The notes beneath the pieces are model-generated. The model did not search any database and was not told where the DNA came from. It saw only the letters and a program-made list of their open reading frames with translations. From Candidatus Saccharimonadota bacterium (GTDB lineage Bacteria > Patescibacteriota > Saccharimonadia > Saccharimonadales > Saccharimonadaceae), in contig PJQJ01000020.1 in the NCBI GenBank assembly GCA_002861585.1, positions 74,244-83,767 of the forward strand: a stretch of 9,524 nucleotides of DNA, written 5' to 3'. A program made the position numbers and the translations under genes. This document shows, piece by piece, positions 1 through 6,419 of the stretch. How positions within the stretch are numbered: the first letter of the stretch is position 1; each line of letters starts with the position of its first letter.

Positions 1-453
1 CGGGAACCGGAGATGTCAAAGTCGATGATGAACTATCAGGATAACCTGCTTGCCCTTGCAGCGGGTGACCCGGATGTTCGCGATGCGCTGCGTGCACTTG
101 AACCAGAGTGTGTTATGGGTGAGCAACGAGCCCGAATATTGGATTTTCTGAAGTCGCATCCAAAGACAATTCTGCACGGTGAGCTCCCTGACGAGTTGCA
201 ATCGGATGAAACATATGTGAAAATATTATTATTGCAAACAGAGACCCGTTACGGACAATGGAGTAGCCATGATCGCTACTTCGAAGCAGTCGAGCTGGTT
301 AAGCGATTACGAAAAGAACACAAGCAAAAACAGAAAGAACAACTCGAGCAAGCAATGCGTGATGCCCAACAAAATGGTGATACGGCGCGTGCACGAGAAC
401 TGATGAGCGACATAAACGCACTAATTAAGGAGCAAAGAAATAATGCCAGGTAG
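1..453 (+). CDS. dnaG: DNA primase DnaG, C-terminal helicase-binding part (5' end outside window)
   Basis: The frame is open from the first base (codons for R-E-P-E precede the first ATG at 13), so this is the tail of a longer gene and the ATG at 13 is probably not the start. The 150 visible residues are helical and charged. They resemble the C-terminal domain of DnaG that docks on the replicative helicase DnaB: an early segment LLALAAGDPDVRDALRAL, a middle TRYGQW segment, and a last helix pair ending in a GDTARARELMSDINALIKEQ stretch like the end of bacterial primases. The zinc-binding and TOPRIM catalytic domains would lie upstream, out of view. DnaG makes the RNA primers for replication. 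Direct overlap with rpoD recalls the classical rpsU-dnaG-rpoD operon and supports the call. The family is assigned by pattern and context, without a catalytic motif. Confidence 0.8.
   Translation, partial: REPEMSKSMMNYQDNLLALAAGDPDVRDALRALEPECVMGEQRARILDFLKSHPKTILHGELPDELQSDETYVKILLLQTETRYGQWSSHDRYFEAVELVKRLRKEHKQKQKEQLEQAMRDAQQNGDTARARELMSDINALIKEQRNNAR
427..432 (+). promoter_or_regulatory. Shine-Dalgarno site for rpoD inside dnaG
   Basis: AAGGAG lies 10 nt before the rpoD ATG at 443 and inside the last codons of dnaG. It fixes the rpoD start and suggests translational coupling across the 11-nt overlap. Confidence 0.7.
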
Positions 454-1489
454 GAAAAAACAAGACTCGCCGATTGATGATCCAATACTAGAACCGGTTG
501 CTGATGGAGTGGCTGATCCACTGCTGGACGATGCGGCATTACCAGTAATCGCCGATGATCCAATTTTGGCTGACATCGAACCGCCAATTGATGAGCTCGA
601 GGAAGAGGACTTCCAAGACGATACCGGTGAAGAATCATTTTATGACGAGATTTCTGATGACTCTGTCCGTCTGTATCTTCGTGAGATTGGTAAGATTCCA
701 CTCCTAAACCCCGAAGAAGAGCTAAAGCTAGCCTACGAAGTGAAGGAAGGCAAAAAAGAAGCAAAAGACAAGATGGCTGAAGCCAACATGCGTCTGGTTG
801 TTTCAATTGCTAAGCGATACTCAGGCCGTGGCCTCGATTTTCTTGATCTGATTCAAGAGGGTAACACTGGTCTGCTGCGTGCTGTAGAAAAGTTTGACCC
901 GGACAAGGGATTTAAGTTCTCGACCTACGCCACCTGGTGGATTCGTCAGGCTATTACTCGCGCCATTGCTGACCAGGCGCGAACGATTCGTATTCCAGTG
1001 CACATGGTTGAAACCATTAACAAGCTGCTTCGAACGCAGCGCCGTTTGACTCAGGAGCTGAACCGCGAACCGACCAACGAAGAGATTGCTAAAGCCATGG
1101 AGATGGATGTCGACAAGGTTGAATACGTCATGAAGATTAAGCAGGATATTACCTCGCTTGACGCTGGTGTTGGCCGTGATGGCGACGACAGCGAAGAGTC
1201 TGTTCTTGGTGATTTCATTGAAGACACCGATGCCGTTACTCCTGAAGATTCAGCGACAACACAGCTCCTAAAAGAGCAGGTTCAAGAACTTCTTGGTACC
1301 CTAACCGAGCGTGAACAGAAGATCCTAAAGATGCGCTTTGGCCTAGAAGACGGCAAGAGCCACACTCTCGAAGAGGTAGGACAAGAGTTCAGTGTTACTC
1401 GTGAGCGTATTCGTCAGATTGAAGCCAAGGCGCTAGCGAAACTTCGCAAGCACAAAGACGCTAAAAAGCTGCATGAGTACATTCAGTAG
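443..1489 (+). CDS. rpoD: Primary RNA polymerase sigma factor (sigma-70/SigA)
   Basis: This is the housekeeping sigma factor that directs core RNA polymerase to -10/-35 promoters. Of 348 aa, residues 1-72 are an acidic, low-complexity stub (DDPIL occurs twice) in place of a folded region 1.1. Region 1.2 begins at SVRLYLREIG (74-83). Region 2 covers about 110-188, with NMRLVVSIAKRY, the LDLIQEGNTGLLRAVEKFD block and region 2.4 YATWWIRQAITRA, which keeps the Gln and Thr used for -10 recognition. Region 3 covers about 189-265. Region 4 covers about 282-340, with HTH TLEEVGQEFSVTRERIRQIE (308-327) for the -35 element. The length is shorter than E. coli RpoD and close to the compact SigA form of Gram-positives and CPR bacteria. 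The gene overlaps the dnaG stop by 11 nt, and its Arg codons are almost all CGN. Identification is secure. Confidence 0.97.
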   Translation: MPGRKKQDSPIDDPILEPVADGVADPLLDDAALPVIADDPILADIEPPIDELEEEDFQDDTGEESFYDEISDDSVRLYLREIGKIPLLNPEEELKLAYEVKEGKKEAKDKMAEANMRLVVSIAKRYSGRGLDFLDLIQEGNTGLLRAVEKFDPDKGFKFSTYATWWIRQAITRAIADQARTIRIPVHMVETINKLLRTQRRLTQELNREPTNEEIAKAMEMDVDKVEYVMKIKQDITSLDAGVGRDGDDSEESVLGDFIEDTDAVTPEDSATTQLLKEQVQELLGTLTEREQKILKMRFGLEDGKSHTLEEVGQEFSVTRERIRQIEAKALAKLRKHKDAKKLHEYIQ

Positions 1490-1517
1490 TCTCTTATATA
1501 CCTAACATTTACTGAGC

Positions 1518-1524
1518 GGGGGAG
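1518..1524 (+). promoter_or_regulatory. G-rich ribosome binding site of the kinase-like gene, very close spacing
   Basis: GGGGGAG ends only 1 nt before the ATG at 1526. The purine run is SD-like, but the spacing is unusually short if GGAG is the pairing core. A start farther downstream would cut off the P-loop, so 1526 stands. Confidence 0.45.
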
Positions 1525-1525
1525 T

Positions 1526-2077
1526 ATGAAACAAATTATTGGTCTTGCCGGTACATTTTCCGGCGGAAAAGATACCTATGCCGCGCACCTGAAGGCCCAG
1601 TATGGCTACCGGCATGTCTCAACAGGAGATCTAGTGCGTGAAATCGCTATGAAGGAACATGGTTCGGTTGAGCGACCAGTGCTACATGAAGTAGCTAATA
1701 AATGGCGTCATGAACATGGTGCCGGTGTTTTTGCGAAACTTGCTCTTGAAGGGTCTAAGCCAGTCGCAATTACCGGTATCCGTTCACTTGGCGAGGCTAA
1801 GATGATCAGAGAGAATGACGGTATTTTGGTGTTTATTGATGCACCAATCGAAATTCGCTATAAGCGCATGATTAAACGTGCCCGTGATAACGAAACTGCC
1901 ATTTCACTTGAGGAATTTACTGCTCGTGAGGAGAAGGAATGGTATAGCGGTGATAGTGATGCCGACTTTAATCTTCGTGACATAAAGAGGATGTCAGACA
2001 TCCTTTTGGATCGCGACTACTCCTTGGAAGAGTTTTTACGGGTTTTGGACGCGGAGCTCGGCCTAAGCGGGTCATAA
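1526..2077 (+). CDS. P-loop nucleotide kinase-like protein (UPF0200 / dephospho-CoA kinase-like / dNMP kinase-like)
   Basis: This is a 183-aa P-loop kinase of the nucleoside monophosphate kinase superfamily. Walker A is GTFSGGKDT (9-17) with Lys15; the GKDT ending is typical of deoxynucleotide and UPF0200-type kinases. STGDLVREI (32-40) matches the acceptor-binding STGDLLR motif of adenylate kinases. TGIRSLGEA (83-91) followed by LVFIDAPIEIRYKRMIKRAR (101-120) resembles the GIRS and Arg-rich lid segments of UPF0200 proteins. The C-terminal SLEEFLRVLDAEL helix also fits that group. It probably transfers phosphate from ATP to a nucleotide or similar small acceptor in the cytoplasm, but the acceptor cannot be told from sequence; dephospho-CoA and dNMPs are the main alternatives. 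It lies 36 nt after rpoD with no terminator visible between, so cotranscription is likely. Confidence 0.72.
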   Translation: MKQIIGLAGTFSGGKDTYAAHLKAQYGYRHVSTGDLVREIAMKEHGSVERPVLHEVANKWRHEHGAGVFAKLALEGSKPVAITGIRSLGEAKMIRENDGILVFIDAPIEIRYKRMIKRARDNETAISLEEFTAREEKEWYSGDSDADFNLRDIKRMSDILLDRDYSLEEFLRVLDAELGLSGS

Positions 2078-2078
2078 T

Positions 2079-2105
2079 TTGTCTTGGAAGTGTAGGTGCT
2101 ATACT
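2079..2105 (+). promoter_or_regulatory. Candidate extended -10 promoter before the prenyl synthase
   Basis: TGCTATACT (2097-2105) is a full TGn extended -10 with a 5/6 TATAAT match. TTGTCT (2079-2084) is a possible -35 with a short 15-bp spacer, which an extended -10 can tolerate. Transcription would start near 2112, only about 5 nt before the ATG at 2117 and downstream of the GGAG at 2106-2109, so such a transcript would be almost leaderless. Confidence 0.5.
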
Positions 2106-2116
2106 GGAGCCATATT

Positions 2117-3223
2117 ATGGCAACTCATTCACTCCCAGCTTCAACAGAAATAACTCTACAAAAATTGGCTCAGTACAAGCAGCTGCTCGATGACGACATT
2201 AATGATTATTCATCGCTTCTGCTTGAAGAATGGGGCTCAGAGCACGGAGAATTCTCACGTGCGGCGGTTGAAGCATACTGCTCCGTTCTTGCCCGCGGCG
2301 GCAAGCGCTTGCGCGGTGCTCTAGTGATGAACGCATACGAGATGTTTGGCGGTACGGATCAGCAGCTCATCTTGCCGGCTGCTCGAGCTATCGAGATGAT
2401 TCATGCCTACGTGCTGATTATTGATGACATCTGTGATCGTTCCGATCTGCGTCGTGGTGGTGACAGTGCTCATAAACTTTTAGAAAAATACCACAACGGC
2501 AAGGGGCTCCACGGCGATAGCGCTCATTTTGGTATCTCTATAGCAATGAATGCGGCGATGGCAGGATCCCACCTTGCCCTTACTGAAATTGGTCGATTAC
2601 CAATCAATGATACCGTCAAATTGGAGGCAATGAATAACATCAACAGCTGCCTCCTTAAGACAATACATGGTCAGTTCAATGATATATTCAATGAATCATT
2701 ACAACAGGTGACAGAAGCGCAGGTACGTGACGTACTGACAGCAAAAACGGCATGGTACACATTTTTGAACCCAATCCAGCTCGGTGCAATCCTCAGTGAA
2801 GCCGGTCCTGGCGAGCTTGATTTGCTGCAGGATTACGCAGTTCATGCCGGTTTAAGTTTTCAGTTGATTGACGATATTATTGGTACTTTTGGTGATAGTG
2901 GTGCTACAGGTAAGCGTACTGATGATGATCTGAAAGAGGGTAAAATTACGTTACTAGTTGCCCGGGCCCTCTCGCACGCGAACGAGACAGATCGATCCTT
3001 TTTGCTGTCGCAGCTTGGTAATTGGGATATGAGCCTTGAGCAGTTTCAGGAATGCCGTCGTATTATTCAAGACAGCGGTGCACTTGATTACGTGCGTCAA
3101 CTTGCGGAGCAATCATCAGCTAAGGCTGTTGCCGCTCTTGATAATGCCCCTGATTATTGGCGAAGCGAGAACGTTGCTTTTTTGCACGGCTTGGCAACAT
3201 ACATAGTTAGCAGAAATAAATAA
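2117..3223 (+). CDS. Trans-polyprenyl diphosphate synthase (geranylgeranyl/farnesyl type)
   Basis: This enzyme condenses isopentenyl diphosphate with allylic diphosphates to build linear isoprenoids for quinones, lipids or carriers. I use ATG 2117 (368 aa) because GGAG lies 7 nt upstream; a GTG at 2096 would add 7 residues. GGKRLRG (61-67) binds IPP. The first Asp-rich motif is DDICD (103-107), followed by LRRGG. The second is LIDDIIGTFGD (250-260), then GATGKRTDDDLKEGKITLLVARAL, which resembles actinobacterial IdsA-type GGPP synthases. The usual His before the first DD is Ile. Tyr98, five residues before the motif, is an aromatic at the position known to limit chain length, so a C15-C20 product is my inference. 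All catalytic Asp residues of the first motif are present. The neighbouring genes do not reveal a pathway. Confidence 0.9.
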   Translation: MATHSLPASTEITLQKLAQYKQLLDDDINDYSSLLLEEWGSEHGEFSRAAVEAYCSVLARGGKRLRGALVMNAYEMFGGTDQQLILPAARAIEMIHAYVLIIDDICDRSDLRRGGDSAHKLLEKYHNGKGLHGDSAHFGISIAMNAAMAGSHLALTEIGRLPINDTVKLEAMNNINSCLLKTIHGQFNDIFNESLQQVTEAQVRDVLTAKTAWYTFLNPIQLGAILSEAGPGELDLLQDYAVHAGLSFQLIDDIIGTFGDSGATGKRTDDDLKEGKITLLVARALSHANETDRSFLLSQLGNWDMSLEQFQECRRIIQDSGALDYVRQLAEQSSAKAVAALDNAPDYWRSENVAFLHGLATYIVSRNK

Positions 3224-3232
3224 AATTTATTC

Positions 3233-3271
3233 GCTAAAAAAGCAAAGTAATTATTACACTTGTTTTTTTGC
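3233..3271 (+). terminator. Imperfect A/T-rich hairpin, possible terminator
   Basis: GC and six A residues on the left (3233-3241) can pair with a T7 run and GC on the right (3263-3271). Inner pairs C3243-G3262, AA-TT and GT-AC have one bulge and leave a loop of about 9 nt. The T run supports an intrinsic terminator after the prenyl synthase gene. The stem is mostly A-U, so strength is doubtful, and it is also symmetric enough to be just an AT-rich spacer. Confidence 0.4.
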
Positions 3272-3311
3272 CGCATGTTCTCCAAAATGGTTATGACAAC
3301 TTATTTTTTTG

Positions 3312-3322
3312 TGTAAGGAATT
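3312..3322 (+). repeat. TGTAARRWAWT motif, copy 1 (before first sigma gene)
   Basis: TGTAAGGAATT, 6 nt before the ATG at 3329. It contains the likely Shine-Dalgarno AAGGAA (3315-3320). It matches the copy at 5042 in 10 of 11 positions. Confidence 0.4.
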
Positions 3323-3328
3323 CTTGTA

Positions 3329-4744
3329 ATGAAGTTATCTATCGATGGGGAAGTATCCCCAAAGGTTAGGCGTGCGGTTATGCGGTTTACGCAAGAGATT
3401 CAGGGCTCTGAAATATCAGAAGTAACAATATCTCGAATACGGGGAGGACTCGCGCTAACAGCCATAAGGTGGTGTCAATCTGATCCATCTCAAGACGCTC
3501 TAAGGAAATATAGTGAAGCAGCTCAGAGTGCTCTAGAGGGCATTGCCGATGATTTAGCAGGGGAAGAAGTATCTGATGTGGTTGTTCGTCGGGCAGAGGA
3601 TGGGTTAGGGTTCGAAGCGGTAGTATCGTGTGTCGCGATTGCACCGGAACTGGTAGCTGAGTCAGCAGCAGAAGGAACTGATAGTTATGGTGATACTTTG
3701 GAACATGAACTACCGATCGGATCAGGTTTTACCTACGGAAGTGCAATTGAGCAGTACGTTGCCGCTATGGGACTCTATGATTCTGATCCTCCGACTCAGG
3801 AGGAGTCTACTCCAGCTGCGCCCAAAGTTAATAAAAAAGCCGGGGGTAATAGGAGAACTGTACCCAAAATAGATAAGGATTCTCTTAAGGCTACACCACT
3901 CGATGAGAGAATCTCGGAACTACAAGCAGACGACTTAGAAGACATCTCTCCGGATGTGGAAGAGAGCATACGGAAGCTCGACCTCAAGGACACCGAAAAG
4001 GTCCTAACTGTCTGTCTGCCGTTTGCACGAAAGGTAGCCAGACAGATTAATCAGTCATTGCCAAACGACGTCTATGAGGACTTGGTACAGGAAGGGTTGG
4101 CAGCCGTATTGGACATAATACCGCGATTCGATCCTGACAGGGGGACGAAGTTTATTACGTTTGCTATGCATCGTATGCGCGGCGCAATGATTGATTGGTT
4201 GCGCGAACAGGATTGGGTGCCGCGAAGTCTGCGCGCCAAAGTGAAGAAAATAGAGCCGTACATTACAGAACTAAACAGTCCCACAACAAGTCAGCTCCGG
4301 AAGCGGCAAATATATGCCGAAATTGGCATGAACAAACAACAGGTTAGTGATGTTTTGTTAATTGCAGCGTCTAGTAAAGTCACTTCGCTTGATAGTCAGT
4401 TTACCGCTAGTGGCGATAAGACGTTCGCCGATACTGGTTTACAGATACCAATGACGGAAGAAGGTTTCTTTCAGGTGGAATCTGAAATGGCTGGGGCGAG
4501 AATACAGATGATCATAGATTCACTTCCAAGACTGCTAGCAAGCCTTCGAGTAAGTGATCGAAATGCTAGCATCTTCATAAATTACCATACAACCAACGCT
4601 AGTATGGATGATATCGCCCTTGAGAACGGCGTTTCTGAAAGCCGTATTAGCCAAATAGTGAGCGCTATCGAGGATAAGCTGACAGCCTATTACGCACGGA
4701 ACCCCGAGCTGCTTGACGAGCTGCGGGATCTTATTGACGCCTAA
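3329..4744 (+). CDS. Group-3 (FliA/WhiG-like) sigma factor with long N-terminal extension
   Basis: This 471-aa protein is an alternative sigma factor. Residues about 222-302 are region 2: VYEDLVQEGLAAVLDIIPRF, FDPDRGTKF, then HRMRGAMIDWLREQDWVPRS, very close to the flagellar sigma FliA pattern RGAMLDELRSxDWVPRS. Region 3 is about 303-355. Region 4 is about 390-452, with HTH MDDIALENGVSESRISQIV (426-444). Region 4.1 is stretched and lacks the usual LPEREREV motif. The first ~200 residues are not part of any sigma domain I know: two ~40-residue helix-plus-beta-hairpin repeats (10-49, 62-101), then a Pro/Lys linker (about 152-220). ATG 3329 is chosen because AAGGAA precedes it and an in-frame stop lies at 3314. 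Codon use differs from rpoD, with many ATA and AGA/AGG. No flagellar genes are nearby, so its regulon is unknown. Confidence 0.85.
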   Translation: MKLSIDGEVSPKVRRAVMRFTQEIQGSEISEVTISRIRGGLALTAIRWCQSDPSQDALRKYSEAAQSALEGIADDLAGEEVSDVVVRRAEDGLGFEAVVSCVAIAPELVAESAAEGTDSYGDTLEHELPIGSGFTYGSAIEQYVAAMGLYDSDPPTQEESTPAAPKVNKKAGGNRRTVPKIDKDSLKATPLDERISELQADDLEDISPDVEESIRKLDLKDTEKVLTVCLPFARKVARQINQSLPNDVYEDLVQEGLAAVLDIIPRFDPDRGTKFITFAMHRMRGAMIDWLREQDWVPRSLRAKVKKIEPYITELNSPTTSQLRKRQIYAEIGMNKQQVSDVLLIAASSKVTSLDSQFTASGDKTFADTGLQIPMTEEGFFQVESEMAGARIQMIIDSLPRLLASLRVSDRNASIFINYHTTNASMDDIALENGVSESRISQIVSAIEDKLTAYYARNPELLDELRDLIDA

Positions 4745-4756
4745 AACGAACAAACA

Positions 4757-4772
4757 TTTGCTTCTAGGCAAA
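4757..4772 (+). repeat. Short inverted repeat between first sigma gene and 76-aa gene
   Basis: TTTGC and GCAAA are separated by six bases (TTCTAG). There is no T tract after it, so it is not a convincing terminator. It lies just upstream of the candidate -10 of the 76-aa gene, where an operator could sit. Chance is possible for so short a stem. Confidence 0.3.
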
Positions 4773-4774
4773 AT

Positions 4775-4785
4775 TGTAAAATAAT
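4775..4785 (+). promoter_or_regulatory. Candidate -10 region of the 76-aa gene; TGTAARRWAWT motif copy 2
   Basis: TGTAAAATAAT contains TAAAAT (4777-4782), a 5/6 match to TATAAT ending 6 nt before the ATG at 4789. Transcription from it would begin at or next to the start codon, and no Shine-Dalgarno sequence is present, so a leaderless mRNA is plausible. No good -35 is visible at 16-18 bp. Confidence 0.4.
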
Positions 4786-4788
4786 CCT

Positions 4789-5019
4789 ATGAAATGGGTG
4801 AGAGACAGAGAAGCGGGGAAGAACCCAACAGTCGTTTTGCTCAGACAATTTATTGGTAACAAATTTGGACTAAAGCCTGTTAATCGAACTGGATTAGCAG
4901 CGAAACTCCAATCAAGCATGCTCTACAGATCGCTCGCGATACTTACCGAGGCTGAAATCGACAGAGAACTCATTACGGGACTCTTGTGGATCGTGAAACA
5001 TACACTAGCTCGCCGATAG
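4789..5019 (+). CDS. Small protein of unknown function (76 aa)
   Basis: I do not recognise a family. The 76-aa product is basic and probably helical, with no signal peptide and no clear membrane span. Its C-terminal segment EIDRELITGLLWIVKHTL is amphipathic-hydrophobic. The pattern I...(x)TGL-(V/L)-(Y/W)-(V/I)-V resembles ITKSIYTGLVYVVEAL near the end of the 448-aa protein encoded next door, which hints at a shared small domain (weak, by eye). The frame is closed just upstream by TAA at 4777, so ATG 4789 is the first usable start; it lacks a Shine-Dalgarno sequence. It sits 44 nt after the first sigma gene and 53 nt before the 448-aa gene, same strand. Uncertainty about whether it is translated is real, but the good promoter-like context and clean spacing favour a gene. 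Confidence 0.6.
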   Translation: MKWVRDREAGKNPTVVLLRQFIGNKFGLKPVNRTGLAAKLQSSMLYRSLAILTEAEIDRELITGLLWIVKHTLARR

Positions 5020-5029
5020 TTTGTTTATT

Positions 5030-5057
5030 TTGTGGTTTTATTGTAAGGTATTATAAA
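5030..5057 (+). promoter_or_regulatory. Candidate promoter of the 448-aa gene
   Basis: TTGTGG (5030-5035) and TATAAA (5052-5057) are 16 bp apart. Transcription would start near 5064, giving a leader of about 9 nt that begins at the GAGG ribosome site (5064-5067, 5 nt before ATG 5073). The -10 overlaps a small inverted repeat, ATTAT-AA-ATAAT (5050-5061). Confidence 0.45.
5042..5052 (+). repeat. TGTAARRWAWT motif, copy 3 (before 448-aa gene)
   Basis: TGTAAGGTATT, 20 nt before the ATG at 5073. It is too far away to act as the ribosome site here, so its similarity to copy 1 is not explained by translation alone. Confidence 0.4.
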
Positions 5058-5072
5058 TAATTCGAGGTCCCC

Positions 5073-6419
5073 ATGTCTGAACATCAATCCCTAAGCAATC
5101 ATTTTGATATGCTTGCCCTGCTCACGCCTGAGGAGCAAGAAGCATACCTTGGCAAACGCCGCCTGCTTACGGCTGAAACAATCCTTTCAGTAGCTGGTTT
5201 AGTGCGTGTTGCTGGTGGGGAAGCATCGGCAGACATGGCGGCACAGCTACGCCAAAAGCTTACTGATATGTCACTGGAGGGGCTTGAGACGGTCAAAGGC
5301 CTTGCACAGCAACTTGAACAGAGATTGAGCGGGGTAGATCAGTTAGGCACATCAGCTAGTTTTTCTCGCTTACTTGCAATGGATTTGCCGGTTACTGAAG
5401 CTGTAGTCCAAAACGAAGCTGGGACCATTTCTGAATATGTTGAACCCGCTCAGGACGAACCAGAGGCTGAAATGTATCAGCCAGAGCCTGTAATAGAGGC
5501 AGCCCCAGAGACACAATCTGAACAGGAGCTGCCATTTAATCCAAGGCATCTTAATTCGTTTCTTAAGAAATGCCTAGGTGAGGATGAGGCTGCTCGTGTT
5601 CTTTGTCAGCCGGCAGAGGATATCGTTGCTCTCGTTGAAGAACTGATCGCACTCTATGAAAGCGGTAACAAGCGCAAGGCAACGGTGCCAACTCAGGTCG
5701 CTCGTTTACGAATGTACCTTGACGGAACGCCACTTGCGACTATTGCCGAACAAGAGGATATTTCAGCGCAAGGCGCACGGGTGTCCTATGATAAGCTGGT
5801 TGAAATTATTCAGCGCAGCTTACGGGGACGACCACCAACTTCCATAACGCGGCAACCAGCTGCGGTGGACCGAAAGCGGGTAGTACCAACGCAGGCCACG
5901 CCGGTTGCCACTAGTGCGCTAGCAGCTCAGGTCAGCCCAACCAGGGAAGTGCCACTAGCACGGTCCCCCGAGCAAACCGCAGAAGACTTGCCAGCATATG
6001 AAGTGCTTACTGAAGCATTTGTGGAGGCACTGGACTTAGATAGTAGTCTAAAGACTGCGCTAAGTTCATTGCTTGATCCAAAAAACCATGGTGAAATAAC
6101 TGATAATAAACGTGAAGTGTGCCGTCTTATAAATGAGCGTTTAATGAGCTATGGTGTGCAATTAGAGGATATTTGTCCAAAAGGCCTAGGTGTGTGCGAA
6201 CGTACGCGTCGTGTGCTTGGATTTTATAAATCATATGGTGAACTCGTTCAACGTGATCCGGTATCTGTCTCTGTGCAGCAACGGGAACACGATAGACGAA
6301 TGCGAACCAGCGGTTCCGTGCCGAACGATATTACTAAAAGTATCTACACCGGCTTGGTATATGTAGTAGAGGCATTGAGTGGAAAACCAAGCGCAATCAT
6401 ATCAAAATCAATCGCCTAG
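5073..6419 (+). CDS. Unknown protein with a sigma-region-4-like HTH, lacking region 2
   Basis: The 448-aa product belongs to no family I can name. Residues 1-100 are mostly helical, about 120-152 are an acidic Glu/Pro linker, and about 153-198 are a second helical block. Residues about 206-253 form a HTH (TPLATIAEQEDISAQGARVSYDKLVEII) with a basic end. Its layout parallels region 4 of the downstream sigma factor: Y..G..LA..(A/G)E, then ARV/SRV. A Pro/Thr/Ala linker (about 254-300) leads to a C-terminal helical block (305-448). There is no sigma region 2, so it should not by itself melt promoters. A partner, adaptor or antagonist of the flanking sigma factors, or a plain DNA-binding regulator, all fit. 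ATG 5073 has GAGG 5 nt upstream and an in-frame stop at 5058. Its 3' end overlaps the next gene by 41 nt. Confidence 0.75.
   Translation: MSEHQSLSNHFDMLALLTPEEQEAYLGKRRLLTAETILSVAGLVRVAGGEASADMAAQLRQKLTDMSLEGLETVKGLAQQLEQRLSGVDQLGTSASFSRLLAMDLPVTEAVVQNEAGTISEYVEPAQDEPEAEMYQPEPVIEAAPETQSEQELPFNPRHLNSFLKKCLGEDEAARVLCQPAEDIVALVEELIALYESGNKRKATVPTQVARLRMYLDGTPLATIAEQEDISAQGARVSYDKLVEIIQRSLRGRPPTSITRQPAAVDRKRVVPTQATPVATSALAAQVSPTREVPLARSPEQTAEDLPAYEVLTEAFVEALDLDSSLKTALSSLLDPKNHGEITDNKREVCRLINERLMSYGVQLEDICPKGLGVCERTRRVLGFYKSYGELVQRDPVSVSVQQREHDRRMRTSGSVPNDITKSIYTGLVYVVEALSGKPSAIISKSIA
6368..6372 (+). promoter_or_regulatory. Shine-Dalgarno site for the second sigma gene
   Basis: AGAGG lies 6 nt before GTG 6379, inside the end of the 448-aa gene. 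It supports the GTG start over the ATG at 6460, which has no comparable site. Confidence 0.55.

Noticed and set aside
276..806. 176-codon minus-strand open frame across the dnaG-rpoD junction.
   Set aside because: It overlaps two conserved genes in antisense, has a Leu/Cys/His-rich composition typical of shadow frames, and no conserved motif.
1490..1525. AT-rich gap after rpoD searched for a terminator or promoter.
   Set aside because: No hairpin with a T run, and the TATA-like stretch near 1496 lacks a matching -35; read-through into the kinase gene is simpler.
4562..4571. Perfect 10-bp palindrome ATGCTAGCAT inside the first sigma gene.
   Set aside because: It is isolated and in codons of region 4; nothing links it to a regulatory site.
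5012..5019. GCCGATAG, 7 of 8 match to the E. coli FliA (sigma-28) -10 consensus, just before the 448-aa gene.
   Set aside because: It is formed by the last codons and stop of the 76-aa gene, no TAAAGTTT-like -35 lies 11 bp upstream, and a similar GCCGATAC occurs inside the first sigma gene at about 4426, so chance is likely.
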